A stretch of DNA of 48,145 nt, from positions 1 through 48,145 of the forward strand of contig NZ_CANLTC010000022.1 of NCBI RefSeq assembly GCF_947493865.1. Reading direction: 5' to 3'. This DNA comes from an uncultured Halomonas sp. (lineage in GTDB: Bacteria; Pseudomonadota; Gammaproteobacteria; Pseudomonadales; Halomonadaceae). The number at the start of each line of letters is the position of its first letter. Positions within the stretch are counted from its first letter, which is position 1. The notes below the pieces were generated by a model. That model was not told the origin of the DNA. It made no database searches and saw only the letters and a program-made list of their open reading frames with translations. A program made the position numbers and the translations under genes. This document shows, one piece after another, positions 36,981 through 47,234 of the stretch.

Positions 36981-37732
36981 GCGAGCAGCCGACCTTACTG
37001 CTGCCGGATTGGCCGGCGCCGAGCACCGTCGGCGCCTTCATCACTACCCGGGAAACCGGGCCGAGCCAGGGTGCTTACGCCTCCTTCAATCCGGCGCTTC
37101 ACGTGGGGGACGATCTGGCCACGGTGGCTCACTGTCGAAGCTTGCTGGCGGAGCAGGTCGATGACGCACGACCGCTTTTGTGGCTCGATCAGGTGCATGG
37201 CATCGATGTGCTACAAGACCACCAGCAGGAGTACATCGATAAACCGCCTCGTGGGGATGCCGCGGTCGCCTTTGACACACGCTATGCCTGCGTGATTCTT
37301 ACCGCGGATTGCCTGCCGGTGTTTTTCTGTGATCGCCAGGGTAGCCGGGTCGGACTCGCCCATGCAGGTTGGCGGGGGCTTGCCAATGGTGTTCTCGAAG
37401 CCAGCGTGGCGGCATTGGGGTGTGCGCCGGAGGATGTGCTGGTCTGGCTCGGGCCCGCCATCTCGAACGCGCAGTTCGAAGTGGGCAAGGAGGTCTTCGA
37501 CACGTTCGTTGCGATTCAGCCTGAAGCGGCCAGTGCTTTCGAACCCAGCCCCTATCGGCTTGGGCATTACATGGGCGATCTCTATCGGCTGGCGCGCCTG
37601 CGGCTGGAGCGCCTGGGTGTTTCACATATCAGCGGCGGTCATTTCTGTACCGCCTGTGAGCCGCGTTTCTACTCTCATCGTCGGGATGATGGGGTCACGG
37701 GACGCATGGCCAGCATGATCTGGTTGAAATAG
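36977..37732 (+). CDS. pgeF: Peptidoglycan editing factor / purine nucleoside phosphorylase, YfiH family
   Basis: A 251-residue protein of the laccase-domain (YfiH/PgeF) family. In E. coli it removes aberrant amino acids from muropeptide precursors; related proteins have purine nucleoside phosphorylase activity. The zinc-site residues are in GLAHAGWRGLANGV (His), TADCLPVFF (Cys) and CTACEPRFYSHRRD (Cys, His). Coupled to rluD through the ATGA overlap, and followed by clpB, as in other gammaproteobacteria. Confidence 0.92.
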   Translation: MSEQPTLLLPDWPAPSTVGAFITTRETGPSQGAYASFNPALHVGDDLATVAHCRSLLAEQVDDARPLLWLDQVHGIDVLQDHQQEYIDKPPRGDAAVAFDTRYACVILTADCLPVFFCDRQGSRVGLAHAGWRGLANGVLEASVAALGCAPEDVLVWLGPAISNAQFEVGKEVFDTFVAIQPEAASAFEPSPYRLGHYMGDLYRLARLRLERLGVSHISGGHFCTACEPRFYSHRRDDGVTGRMASMIWLK

Positions 37733-37811
37733 GGTCAAGTTGAAAGTATGCAGTGAGAAGAAAAATAGACACTCTCAAGGTGATTATCGTGAATGTTTCA
37801 GTCTAGGCTGG

Positions 37812-37856
37812 CCTTCTTCCTTCTTCCTTCTTCCTTCTTCCTTCTTCCTTCTTCCT
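37812..37856 (+). repeat. Heptanucleotide tandem repeat (CCTTCTT)x6
   Basis: Six perfect copies of CCTTCTT (37812-37853), followed by CCT. It is 5 bases upstream of the clpB -35 element. Short tandem repeats of this type change length by replication slippage, which could alter the upstream region of the promoter. Confidence 0.95.
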
Positions 37857-37860
37857 CTGA

Positions 37861-37889
37861 CTTGAAACCCTTCCAACATACCTCCATTA
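37861..37889 (+). promoter_or_regulatory. Sigma-32 (heat-shock) promoter for clpB
   Basis: CTTGAAA (37861-37867) and CCTCCATTA (37881-37889), separated by 13 bases, closely match the sigma-32 consensus CTTGAA-N13/17-CCCCATNTA. It lies 67 bases upstream of clpB, the family's standard heat-shock target. Confidence 0.85.
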
Positions 37890-37956
37890 ACATGTCAACG
37901 TGAATAAAGGTTGCAGGGCGCGTCCAACCGCGCTCTACCCCTAATGGAGGAGTTCG

Positions 37957-40545
37957 ATGCGAATCGACCGAATGACCAGCAAGTTACAGAGTGCTCTGGC
38001 AGAAGCCCAGTCTCTGGCCGTGGGTCAGGGCCACAATCAACTCGATCCCGGCCATCTGATGTCCGCGCTACTCGATGCCCAGGATAGCGGCATCAAGGGC
38101 TTGATACAGAAAAGCGGCAGCGACGTGGCCAAGCTGCGCAGTGGCCTGAGCGACTACCTGGATAACCTGCCCGTGGTGGGGCAGTTTGATGGCAACGTCA
38201 ACATGAGCCAGGATCTGGCGCGACTATTCAATCTTGCCGACCGCGAAGCGCAAACGCGGGGTGATCAATACATCGCCAGTGAACTGGTCGTGCTTGCGGC
38301 GCTGGAAATGAATCACGGCATCACCCGGGTGCTGTCACAGGCCGGTCTGACCAAGAAGGCGGTGGTCGCCGCCATCGACAGTTTGCGCGGTGGCGCCAAG
38401 GTCGACGACGCCAACGCCGAGGAGAACCGCGAAGCGCTGGAAAAGTACACCCTGGATCTCACCGCCAGGGCTGTGGAAGGCAAGCTCGATCCGGTGATCG
38501 GACGAGACGATGAAATCCGCCGCACGATCCAGGTACTGCAGCGGCGCACCAAGAACAACCCGGTGCTGATCGGCGAGCCTGGCGTGGGCAAGACCGCCAT
38601 CGCCGAAGGCTTGGCAAGCCGCATCATCAACGGTGAAGTACCGGAAGGACTCAAGGACAAGCGGGTGCTGTCCCTGGACATGGGCGCGCTGGTCGCCGGG
38701 GCCAAGTTCCGCGGTGAATTCGAGGAGCGTCTGAAGTCCGTGCTCAAGGAGCTGGCCCAGGAAGAAGGGCGCGTGATCCTGTTCATCGATGAAATACATA
38801 CCGTGGTGGGCGCCGGCAAGGCGGAGGGCTCCATGGATGCAGGCAACATGCTCAAGCCGGCCTTGGCCCGGGGCGAGCTGCACTGCGTGGGCGCCACGAC
38901 CCTGGATGAATACCGCAAGTACATCGAGAAGGATGCGGCGCTCGAGCGGCGTTTTCAGCGGGTGCTGGTGGACGAGCCAAGCGAGGAGGATACCGTCGCC
39001 ATCCTGCGGGGACTCAAGGAGCGCTATGAGGTGCATCACGGCGTCGACATCACGGATTCTGCGATCATCGCCGCGGCCAAGCTGTCGACTCGTTACATCA
39101 CGGATCGTCAGCTGCCGGACAAGGCCATCGACTTGATTGATGAAGCCGCCTCGCGTATCCGCATGGAGCTTGATTCAAAGCCCGAGGAGATGGACCGCCT
39201 CGATCGCCGGCTCATTCAGCTCAAGATGGAGCGCGAGGCGCTGAAGAAGGAAACCGACGAAGCCTCCCGCCGTCGCCTGGAGGATCTTGAAACACTTATC
39301 GGTGAACTCGAACGCGAGTATGCGGATCTCGAGGAGGTCTGGAAGGCAGAGAAGGCCAGCATCCAGGGGGCGGCCCAGTTCAAGGCAGAACTGGAGCAGG
39401 CGCGTATCGATCTCGAGGCGGCCCGCCGCCAGGGCGACCTGGGTCGCATGTCCGAATTGCAGTACGGCGTGATTCCCGATCTCGAGAAGAAAATTGCCGA
39501 ATCCGGTGAAGGCGAAACGGCGGACGTGACCAAGCATCAGCTGCTGCGCTCCAATGTCACCGAAGAAGAGATTGCCGAGGTGGTGTCACGTTGGACCGGC
39601 ATTCCGGTATCCAAGATGCTCGAAGGCGAGCGGGACAAGCTTTTGCGCATGGAGGAAGCGCTGCACGAGCGGGTCATCGGTCAGGATGAAGCGGTCAACG
39701 CCGTGGCCAACGCGGTGCGTCGCTCTCGGGCGGGGCTTGCGGATCCCAATCGCCCTAACGGTTCATTCCTGTTCCTCGGTCCGACCGGGGTGGGCAAGAC
39801 CGAGCTGTGTAAATCCCTGGCCAGCTTCCTCTTCGATACCGAAGAGGCGATGGTGCGCATCGATATGTCCGAGTTCATGGAGAAGCACTCCGTGGCGCGA
39901 CTGATCGGTGCCCCCCCGGGTTATGTGGGGTATGAAGAGGGCGGTTATCTCACCGAGGCGGTGCGCCGCAAGCCTTATTCGGTGTTGCTGCTGGATGAGG
40001 TGGAGAAGGCGCATCCGGATGTCTTCAATATCCTGCTGCAGGTGCTGGAAGACGGGCGGCTCACGGATGGTCAAGGGCGCACCGTGGATTTCCGCAATAC
40101 GGTGATCGTGATGACCTCCAACATGGGCTCCGACATCATTCAGCGCATGGGCGGCGACGATGCGGATTATGAGGTGATGCGTGGCGCGGTCATGGATGTA
40201 GTGGGCAACCACTTCCGCCCTGAACTGATCAACCGCATCGATGAAGTGGTGGTCTTTCATGCTCTGGGGCAGGAGCAGATCCAGGCCATTGCCAGCATCC
40301 AGCTCGATCGGCTGCGCAGTCGACTGGCGGAGCACGGTCTCATGCTCGAGGTGAGCGACGCCGCCATGGCCCAGCTTGCAGTCGTGGGCTTCGACCCGGT
40401 GTACGGCGCGCGGCCGCTCAAGCGCGCCATTCAGAGCCGTATCGAGAATCCGCTGGCTCAGGATCTACTGGGCGGGCGCTTCGTTTCCGGCGACACCATT
40501 CGCGTGGGCACCGAGAACGACCATCTGATCTTCGACAAGAAGTAA
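37957..40545 (+). CDS. clpB: ATP-dependent disaggregase ClpB
   Basis: Hsp100 disaggregase that extracts and refolds proteins from aggregates with DnaK; 862 residues. The N-terminal Clp_N domain is [21 protein letters not shown]..., followed by AAA1 (Walker [10 protein letters not shown], about residue 206), a coiled-coil middle domain (about residues 400-530), and AAA2 (Walker [10 protein letters not shown], about 607, Walker [10 protein letters not shown]). The start ATG 37957 has GGAGGAG upstream. Sits behind a sigma-32-type promoter, closed by a terminator at 40566-40596. Confidence 0.98.
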   Translation: MRIDRMTSKLQSALAEAQSLAVGQGHNQLDPGHLMSALLDAQDSGIKGLIQKSGSDVAKLRSGLSDYLDNLPVVGQFDGNVNMSQDLARLFNLADREAQTRGDQYIASELVVLAALEMNHGITRVLSQAGLTKKAVVAAIDSLRGGAKVDDANAEENREALEKYTLDLTARAVEGKLDPVIGRDDEIRRTIQVLQRRTKNNPVLIGEPGVGKTAIAEGLASRIINGEVPEGLKDKRVLSLDMGALVAGAKFRGEFEERLKSVLKELAQEEGRVILFIDEIHTVVGAGKAEGSMDAGNMLKPALARGELHCVGATTLDEYRKYIEKDAALERRFQRVLVDEPSEEDTVAILRGLKERYEVHHGVDITDSAIIAAAKLSTRYITDRQLPDKAIDLIDEAASRIRMELDSKPEEMDRLDRRLIQLKMEREALKKETDEASRRRLEDLETLIGELEREYADLEEVWKAEKASIQGAAQFKAELEQARIDLEAARRQGDLGRMSELQYGVIPDLEKKIAESGEGETADVTKHQLLRSNVTEEEIAEVVSRWTGIPVSKMLEGERDKLLRMEEALHERVIGQDEAVNAVANAVRRSRAGLADPNRPNGSFLFLGPTGVGKTELCKSLASFLFDTEEAMVRIDMSEFMEKHSVARLIGAPPGYVGYEEGGYLTEAVRRKPYSVLLLDEVEKAHPDVFNILLQVLEDGRLTDGQGRTVDFRNTVIVMTSNMGSDIIQRMGGDDADYEVMRGAVMDVVGNHFRPELINRIDEVVVFHALGQEQIQAIASIQLDRLRSRLAEHGLMLEVSDAAMAQLAVVGFDPVYGARPLKRAIQSRIENPLAQDLLGGRFVSGDTIRVGTENDHLIFDKK

Positions 40546-40565
40546 GCGTAAAGACGCCTGAGTGC

Positions 40566-40596
40566 AAACGGCCCGTCCTCGTGGACGGGCCGTTTT
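40566..40596. terminator. Terminator between clpB and treF
   Basis: AAACGGCCCGTCC-TCGT-GGACGGGCCGTTTT: a 13-base stem with a T run on the plus side and a matching A run on the left, so it can serve both clpB and the converging trehalase gene. Confidence 0.92.
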
Positions 40597-40610
40597 GCGT
40601 GGCGTTCGGT

Positions 40611-42269
40611 TCAGCCGGTAGTGTGCGGGTAGAGCGTCATCAGCTTGCGCAGCACTGCGTTGGTCCAACCGAAGCCGTCCTGGGCCGGGTATTCGCCGCC
40701 ACCCGCGTGGCGGTTGGTGATCACGTCATACTTTTCGAGCAATTTGCTCTCCAGGGAGAAGCGCTCGAGGTTGGTGGCGATCCAGCGCGTGGCGATGGTC
40801 CGCGCCAGACGTCGCTCGCCGTAGGCACGCAACCCCATCACCGCGGCCCAGTGCAGCGGCGCCCAGCCGTTGGGTGCGTCCCACTGCTGTCCGGTTTCCC
40901 GGGTGGTGGCGATGAGGCCACCGGGGCACAAGAGATCTTGCTCCAGACGGCGCGCCACGCAGCGCGCCTGCCGGGCGGAGGCGATGCCGTAATAGAGTGG
41001 AAAAACCATGGCGCCGTTGATGCTGTCGGTCAGCCGATCTTCCTGCCATAGATAGTCGCCGAAGCGTTGCTGCCGGGTATCCCAGCAATAGGCGTGCAGC
41101 GCCGCGTGTCGCGCATCGGCCCGCTGGCGATAGAAGCGGGCGCGTAACGAGTCACCTTTCAGAACATGAGCATGGGCCAGCGTCGTCTCGAGATGGTGCA
41201 GCAGCGTGTTCAGATCCACCGGCAGGATGTCCACCGTGCGAATGGTATGCAGAGTCTGGCCATCGGCGAGCCAGCGTGACGAGTAGTCCCAGCCGCTTTC
41301 CGCACCGGCTCGCAGGTTGCGCCATACCTCCTTTGAGTCACGGAAGCCGGCTGCGGCGGTGGCGACATCCTCATGATGGGACTCCTGGCGTGGCAGACAG
41401 CCATCGTCCCAATAGCGGTTGAGCAGGGCGCCATCACGCAGCTTGACCACCCGGCGATGGGCCTGGCCCGGGGCGAGTGTCTCCTCGCCATCCATCCAGT
41501 AGGCGTATTCCCTTTCCAGCTCGGGAAGGAAGCGCAGATAGGCGTGGGGGTCGTGCCATCTGGCCAGGCGCTGCACCATGCTGGAAAACACCGGCGGCTG
41601 GGAGCGGGTCAGGTAGTAGGTGCGATTGCCGTTGGGCATGTGGCCGTATTCACGGATCATGTGGGCGAGGTTGTGCACCAGATGGCAGGCCAGGTCGTGG
41701 CGGCCGCTCTCCTCCAGGCCGATCATGGTGAAGTAGGAGTCCCAGTAGTAGATCTCGTTGAAGCGTCCACCGGGAATCAGGTAGGGGTAGCGCAGCGCCA
41801 GGCGCGAGGTCAGCGGTGGCATCTCGTGCTGGGGGTGGCGGGTGAGTTCCGACCACAGGGAATCGATGTGCGCCTCGATGGTGCGTCCGGGGGTGGCACG
41901 GTAGGCCTCCTTTGCCGGGGCTTCCGACACGAAGTGCGTATCGACGAAGCTGCGCAAGGCGACTGCATCGAAGCCCGAATGTGCCCGGGCATGCCGGTAA
42001 GCGTCGAGAATGGTCTCGGGGCGCTCCCGAGGTATCAGATCCACGAAGGTCTTGCTGTCGGCGAAGATCTGCTGCTCCTGGGAGGTGTAGAACAGTTCGC
42101 CCCACAGCAGATTGGGGGGCAGCGTGACATGTGCCTCGGGGCGTGGCTCGTGGGGTGTTAAAGGCTTGACGCACAGGACATTATTGCCAGCCTCAGCCGC
42201 GCAGATGCCGCCGGCCTGCGATGAATCAAGCATCTGTAATGGCCATCTGGTATACAGCGTGCCCTGCAT
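40611..42269 (-). CDS. treF: Cytoplasmic alpha,alpha-trehalase (GH37)
   Basis: Hydrolyses trehalose to two glucose; 552 residues, GH37. Both trehalase signatures are present: PGGRFNEIYYWDSYF (PGGRFxExxxWDxY) and QQWDAPNGWAPLH (QWDxPxGWxP). The segment ESGWDYSSRW holds the general acid Asp, and the GGGEYPAQDGFGWTNAV block near the end is typical. There is no signal peptide, so it is the cytoplasmic TreF type, with a polar N-terminal extension of about 45 residues. Start ATG 42269 follows GGAGATAAC. Monocistronic. In a halophile trehalose is both an osmolyte and carbon source, so this may handle osmolyte turnover. Confidence 0.93.
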   Translation of the reverse strand: MQGTLYTRWPLQMLDSSQAGGICAAEAGNNVLCVKPLTPHEPRPEAHVTLPPNLLWGELFYTSQEQQIFADSKTFVDLIPRERPETILDAYRHARAHSGFDAVALRSFVDTHFVSEAPAKEAYRATPGRTIEAHIDSLWSELTRHPQHEMPPLTSRLALRYPYLIPGGRFNEIYYWDSYFTMIGLEESGRHDLACHLVHNLAHMIREYGHMPNGNRTYYLTRSQPPVFSSMVQRLARWHDPHAYLRFLPELEREYAYWMDGEETLAPGQAHRRVVKLRDGALLNRYWDDGCLPRQESHHEDVATAAAGFRDSKEVWRNLRAGAESGWDYSSRWLADGQTLHTIRTVDILPVDLNTLLHHLETTLAHAHVLKGDSLRARFYRQRADARHAALHAYCWDTRQQRFGDYLWQEDRLTDSINGAMVFPLYYGIASARQARCVARRLEQDLLCPGGLIATTRETGQQWDAPNGWAPLHWAAVMGLRAYGERRLARTIATRWIATNLERFSLESKLLEKYDVITNRHAGGGEYPAQDGFGWTNAVLRKLMTLYPHTTG

Positions 42270-42431
42270 TCGTTATCTCCACTGTCGTCTCGGCTTCGCT
42301 CGGGTGCTCAAGGCAAAAGGTTATGAGCCATGGCGTCAAGGTTATGACGCGCCCGTCCGAAGCGAATGCATGAAAAACCGATATTTCGGCGCTCACTCTG
42401 CGGTTTCGTGGTTGACACCGGTGGGGTGCTA

Positions 42432-42485
42432 ATGGATTCTTTGGTGTTCCTGATCGTGGGCGCGGCTTGCTGGGCGATCCCCTGA
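42432..42485 (+). CDS. Candidate ilvIH leader peptide (branched-chain attenuation)
   Basis: A 17-codon frame, MDSLVFLIVGAACWAIP, with seven Leu/Val/Ile codons, six of them in the run LVFLIV plus a final Ile. Codon positions 4-9 read Leu-Val-Phe-Leu-Ile-Val. It is 256 bases upstream of ilvI. The ATG is preceded by GGTGGGGTGCTA, a fair ribosome site. Ilv attenuators in enterobacteria use such leader peptides, and the stems that follow (42498-42567) can form alternative pairs. A weakness is that TTGACA at 42412 would place a start point too close to or inside the frame. Confidence 0.5.
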   Translation: MDSLVFLIVGAACWAIP

Positions 42486-42497
42486 ACGCCGCGTGAA

Positions 42498-42676
42498 GGG
42501 TAGGTGTGCAACCTCTACCCGCCTTGCAAGGATTTCCAGGCATGGGCCAATCGTCCAGCCTGGCCCAACCCCGCCGCGATGATCCGTCGCGATATGAAGT
42601 TCAGGCCCTATCGGGGTCGTAAAACGCCAGGGTTTGGCATCAGGTGCCGGCATGTCCGGCAGCGGCGTATTGCCGC
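42498..42676 (+). promoter_or_regulatory. Putative attenuator stems upstream of ilvI
   Basis: Stem 1 is GGGTAG (42498-42503) with CTACCC (42515-42520). Two exclusive pairings follow: CCAGGC (42536-42541) with GCCTGG (42558-42563), or TGGGCCA (42543-42549) with TGGCCCA (42561-42567). Later are TGCCGG/CCGGCA (42645-42650 and 42656-42661) and GCGGC/GCCGC (42662-42666 and 42672-42676) before GATTTTC. The final stems lack a good T run, so a classical terminator is uncertain. Confidence 0.35.
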
Positions 42677-42741
42677 ACTCGATTTTCGTCACTCATTCCG
42701 AGGGCGAGATGACACTCGAGACCTCCAGGGGAGAAACAACT

Positions 42742-44466
42742 GTGGAATTGCTTTCCGGCGCCGATATGATCGCCCGCTTCCTCAAAGATGAGGGCGTCGA
42801 ATACATTTATGGTTATCCCGGAGGAGCTGCGCTGCATATCTATGACGCGCTGTTTCGCCAGGATGACGTCAAGCACATCCTCGTTCGTCACGAGCAGGCC
42901 GCGACCCATGCCGCCGATGGCTATGCGCGGGCATCCGGCAAGCCCGGTACGGTACTCGTTACCTCCGGGCCCGGTGCGACCAATGCCGTGACCGGTATCG
43001 CCACCGCCTACATGGACTCGATCCCGATGGTGGTGCTGTGCGGTCAGGTCGCAAGCCACCTGATCGGAGAGGATGCCTTTCAAGAGACCGACATCATTGG
43101 CGTGACCCGGCCGATCGTGAAGCACAGCTTTTCGATCCGTCATCCCGCCGAGATTCCGATGGTGCTCAAGAAGGCCTACTATCTGGCGGCTTCGGGGCGT
43201 CCCGGGCCGGTGGTCGTGGATATTCCCAAGGATATGACGGCGCCCACCGAGCGCTACGAGTACGTCTATCCAAAGAAGGTCAAGCTGCGTTCCTACAATC
43301 CCGTCACCCGAGGACATTCCGGCCAGATCAAGAAGGCCGTGGACCTGATGCTCAAGGCACGGCGTCCGGTGTTCTACACCGGCGGTGGTATCGTGACGGG
43401 ACGGGCCTGCGAGGCGCTGACGGATCTGGTGTGTCGCCTTGGTTATCCGATCACCACCACACTGATGGGTATCGGCGCTTACCCGCAAAGCGATCGCCAG
43501 TCCTTGGGCTGGCTGGGGATGCATGGCTCCTATGAATCCAACATGGCCATGCACCATGCGGATCTGATCATCGCCATAGGCGCACGTTTCGACGATCGCG
43601 TGACCAACAGCACCTCGAAGTTCTGCCCGACTGCCAAGATCGTGCACGTGGACATCGATCCCAGTTCGATCTCCAAGACCGTGCGTGCCGATGTGCCGAT
43701 CGTCGGCCCTGCCGGCAGCGTCATCAATGAGATGATCAGTCTGGTGCAGGATCGCGAGCCGACCAACCCCGAAGCGCTCACCGAATGGTGGCAGAAGATC
43801 GACGGCTGGCGCGAAGAGCGTAGAGGCAAGCTATACGAACCCGCTGAGCCCGGGGAGCCGCTCAAGCCCGAGCAGGTAATAGAAGAGATTTGCCGCGTGA
43901 CCCGCGGCGAGGCTTATGTCACCACGGATGTGGGTCAGCATCAGATGTTTGCCGGGCAGTATTACAAGTTCGACAAGCCCAATCGCTTCATTACCTCCGG
44001 TGGGCTTGGCACCATGGGCTTCGGCTTTCCCGCGGCCATGGGCGTCAAGCAGAGCTACCCGGACGATGACGTCATCTGCGTCACCGGCGAGGGCAGCTTC
44101 CAGATGATGATGCAGGAGCTGTCGACCTGTAAGCAGTACGGCATCGGCGTCAAGATCGTCAATCTCAACAACGGCTCACTGGGCATGGTGCGCCAGTGGC
44201 AGGATTTGAACTACAAGTCCCGTCACGCCCATTCCTACATGGAGTCGTTGCCGGATTTCCAGAAGCTGATCGAGGCTTACGGCTTCACCGCCCTTCGGGT
44301 GGAAAGCCCCGAAGAACTCGAGCCGGCGCTGGAGCGGGCCTTTGCGGACAAGAACGAGCTGGTGTTCCTGGACATCTATGTCGACCCGCGCGAACACGTC
44401 TATCCGATGCATGTGCCTCTTGGTTCCATGCGTGACATGCTGCTTTCGAAGACGGAGCGGACCTGA
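42742..44466 (+). CDS. ilvI: Acetolactate synthase large subunit (AHAS III type)
   Basis: Thiamine diphosphate enzyme for the first common step of valine/leucine/isoleucine synthesis; 574 residues. Motifs: GGAALHIYDAL, RHEQAATHAADGYAR (catalytic Glu), SGPGATNAVTGIATAYMDS, and the TPP motif as GEGSFQ...NNGSLGMV. The start is set at GTG 42742, because AGGGGAG lies 8 bases upstream and the protein then begins VELLSGADMIARFLKDEG, the family N-terminus. ATG at 42709 is an alternative. Joined to ilvH by TGATG. Confidence 0.95.
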   Translation: MELLSGADMIARFLKDEGVEYIYGYPGGAALHIYDALFRQDDVKHILVRHEQAATHAADGYARASGKPGTVLVTSGPGATNAVTGIATAYMDSIPMVVLCGQVASHLIGEDAFQETDIIGVTRPIVKHSFSIRHPAEIPMVLKKAYYLAASGRPGPVVVDIPKDMTAPTERYEYVYPKKVKLRSYNPVTRGHSGQIKKAVDLMLKARRPVFYTGGGIVTGRACEALTDLVCRLGYPITTTLMGIGAYPQSDRQSLGWLGMHGSYESNMAMHHADLIIAIGARFDDRVTNSTSKFCPTAKIVHVDIDPSSISKTVRADVPIVGPAGSVINEMISLVQDREPTNPEALTEWWQKIDGWREERRGKLYEPAEPGEPLKPEQVIEEICRVTRGEAYVTTDVGQHQMFAGQYYKFDKPNRFITSGGLGTMGFGFPAAMGVKQSYPDDDVICVTGEGSFQMMMQELSTCKQYGIGVKIVNLNNGSLGMVRQWQDLNYKSRHAHSYMESLPDFQKLIEAYGFTALRVESPEELEPALERAFADKNELVFLDIYVDPREHVYPMHVPLGSMRDMLLSKTERT

Positions 44467-44957
44467 TGCGTCATATCATTTCGATCCTGCTGGAAAACGA
44501 GCCCGGCGCGCTCTCTCGAGTGGTGGGGCTTTTTTCTCAGCGCAACTTCAACATCGAATCGCTCAACGTGGCACCGACGGAAGATGCAACCCTGTCGCGC
44601 TTGACCGTGACCACGGTAGGGGACGACCGGATCGTCGAGCAGATCACCAAGCAGCTCAACAAGCTCATCGATGTAGTCAAGCTGGTCGATCTGACCGAAG
44701 GCAACCATATCGAGCGGGAGCTGATGCTGGTCAAGGTCAAGGCCTTGGGTGCCCAGCGCGATGAGGTCAAGCGCACGGCGGATATCTTTCGGGCTCAGGT
44801 GGTTGATGTTGCGCCGGGTGTCTACACTGTTCAGATCGCCGGCGATGCCGGCAAACTGGACGCCTTCGTCCAGGCCATGGCGCCGATCGGCATCCTGGAG
44901 GTGGCCCGTACCGGTGTGTCGGGCATCGCCCGCGGCGACAAGATGCTCAGCCTGTGA
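44466..44957 (+). CDS. ilvH: Acetolactate synthase small (regulatory) subunit
   Basis: Regulatory subunit that gives valine feedback inhibition to IlvI; 163 residues. An N-terminal ACT domain (MRHIISILLENEPGALSRVVGLFSQRNFNIESLNVAPTED) and a C-terminal ALS_ss_C domain (RELMLVKVKAL...ADIFRAQVVDV). The start codon shares a base with the ilvI stop, so the two are coupled. Followed by a terminator. Confidence 0.97.
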   Translation: MRHIISILLENEPGALSRVVGLFSQRNFNIESLNVAPTEDATLSRLTVTTVGDDRIVEQITKQLNKLIDVVKLVDLTEGNHIERELMLVKVKALGAQRDEVKRTADIFRAQVVDVAPGVYTVQIAGDAGKLDAFVQAMAPIGILEVARTGVSGIARGDKMLSL

Positions 44958-44976
44958 GCGTCTACTGGCACTCTCC

Positions 44977-45002
44977 AAGCCGCTCCTCGTGAGCGGCTTT
45001 TT
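44977..45002 (+). terminator. Terminator after ilvH
   Basis: AAGCCGCTC-CTCGT-GAGCGGCTT followed by TTT: a 9-base stem. It separates ilvIH from ilvYC. The ilvY stop codon (minus strand, 45001-45003) lies at its T run, so it may serve both transcripts weakly. Confidence 0.88.
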
Positions 45003-45885
45003 AATGGCCTGTCTGTTGCCAAAGGGCGTTGATCAATGGGTTCTTGAGCCTCTTCTCCATGACGCATAAACCGACATCGAAAGGCACCAGGGCAGGCTGG
45101 ATGTCGAGCAGGCGAACCCGGTTGGCCAGCGGGCTGTTGTCGAGCACGATCCTGGGCACTACGCCGATGCCGAAACCCAGGCCGACCATGCTGACGATAG
45201 CTTCATTGCCGCCTACCTGGGCGTAGATGTGGGGCTTGATGCCGAGTGCGGCAAACCAGGCATCGGTTCGCTCCCGGGCCAGCCCGGTTTCGGAGAGGAT
45301 CATTGGTACCCGCGCCCATTCATTTTTTTGCGGCGAGCAAAGATCAGCCGGCATCCAATCCGCTGGATCTTCGGGGGCGATGAAAACTAGTGGCGATGTG
45401 GCAATGGTCTTGAAGGCAAGCTGGCGCGGGAGCGTCTCAGGGCGTGCCGTTATCGCCATCTCCTCCTCTCCTACAAGCACTCGATGAATGGCTTCCGCCG
45501 GATCGCCGGTATGCAGCTTGAGTTCGATGCGCGGATAGCGCAGGCGAAACTCGCTCAGCAATTCGTAAAGAAAGCTGTAGCTTGCGGTTACAGAGCAATA
45601 AATGCTGATTTCCCCGGCCAACTCGCCGGCCTCGCTCATCATGGTGTGCCGAATCAGGTCCCACTGTTCCAAGGCATCCCGCGCGTACCGCTGAAAGAGG
45701 AAACCTTCTCGTGTCAGATGCACGCTGCGATTGTCCCGTGCAAAGAGCATGACGCCCAACCGGTTTTCCAGCTGTTGAATCGAACGGCTCAACGTCGAAG
45801 GGCTGACATGACAGCTGTCGCTTGCACGACCGAAGTGGCAGGTCTCCGCCAACACCAAAAAATGTTTCAAAAGTCGAATGTCCAC
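45001..45885 (-). CDS. ilvY: LysR-family activator IlvY
   Basis: LysR-type regulator of 294 residues that activates ilvC in response to acetolactate/acetohydroxybutyrate in E. coli. N-terminal winged-helix domain (MDIRLLKHFLVLAETCHFGRASDSCHVSPSTLSRSIQQLENRLGVMLFARD), then the periplasmic-binding-like effector domain. Its placement divergent from ilvC, with 166 bases between, supports IlvY rather than another LysR protein. Inserted between ilvH and ilvC, which are adjacent in Pseudomonas as I recall. Confidence 0.9.
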   Translation of the reverse strand: MDIRLLKHFLVLAETCHFGRASDSCHVSPSTLSRSIQQLENRLGVMLFARDNRSVHLTREGFLFQRYARDALEQWDLIRHTMMSEAGELAGEISIYCSVTASYSFLYELLSEFRLRYPRIELKLHTGDPAEAIHRVLVGEEEMAITARPETLPRQLAFKTIATSPLVFIAPEDPADWMPADLCSPQKNEWARVPMILSETGLARERTDAWFAALGIKPHIYAQVGGNEAIVSMVGLGFGIGVVPRIVLDNSPLANRVRLLDIQPALVPFDVGLCVMEKRLKNPLINALWQQTGH

Positions 45886-45907
45886 GATGAGTATTTCGCT
45901 TTATGAA

Positions 45908-45940
45908 TTGCAATGTTGCAAATATAGCGTTTTACGCAAC
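45908..45940. promoter_or_regulatory. Putative IlvY operator region
   Basis: TTGCAA occurs at 45908-45913 and 45916-45921, and GTTGC (45915-45919) is matched by GCAAC (45936-45940) in inverted orientation. The cluster lies just upstream of the ilvC promoter and close to the ilvY start, as expected for a LysR divergent pair. Confidence 0.55.
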
Positions 45941-45959
45941 GTTCTGCCTGGCGTATCTT
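45931..45959 (+). promoter_or_regulatory. ilvC promoter
   Basis: TTTACG (45931-45936), 17 bases, then TATCTT (45954-45959). A weak-consensus promoter overlapping the right end of the IlvY operator, consistent with activation. It leaves about 85 bases of leader before ilvC. Confidence 0.5.
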
Positions 45960-45970
45960 GACGATCATAG

Positions 45971-47068
<1,098 letters not shown>

Positions 47069-47107
47069 TCGGTTGAGTAAAGGCCGGAGCGAAATGCTAA
47101 ATTGATA

Positions 47108-47135
47108 GGAAAGGCACGGATGACCGTGCCTTTCC
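47108..47135 (+). terminator. Terminator after ilvC
   Basis: GGAAAGGCACGG-ATGA-CCGTGCCTTTCC: a perfect 12-base stem with a 4-base loop. The T run after it is short, so its strength may be moderate. Confidence 0.8.
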
Positions 47136-47234
47136 TCGTTGGCGACCAAACAATAGATCCCGTTGTACGCCTACCGCTTTAGATGCCAGGATGTAGAATG
47201 ATGGTTCATGCCCAAAGGCAACGGAACGAAAACT

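Larger units (their letters stand above)
42270..42741. other. 472-base intergenic region between treF and ilvI
   Basis: Divergent control region. The treF side has a direct repeat, AGGTTATGA at 42318-42326 and 42339-42347, spaced 21 bases (two DNA turns). The ilvI side has a TTGACA at 42412-42417 and a possible attenuator leader (42432-42676). No convincing gene beyond the leader peptide. Confidence 0.6.
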
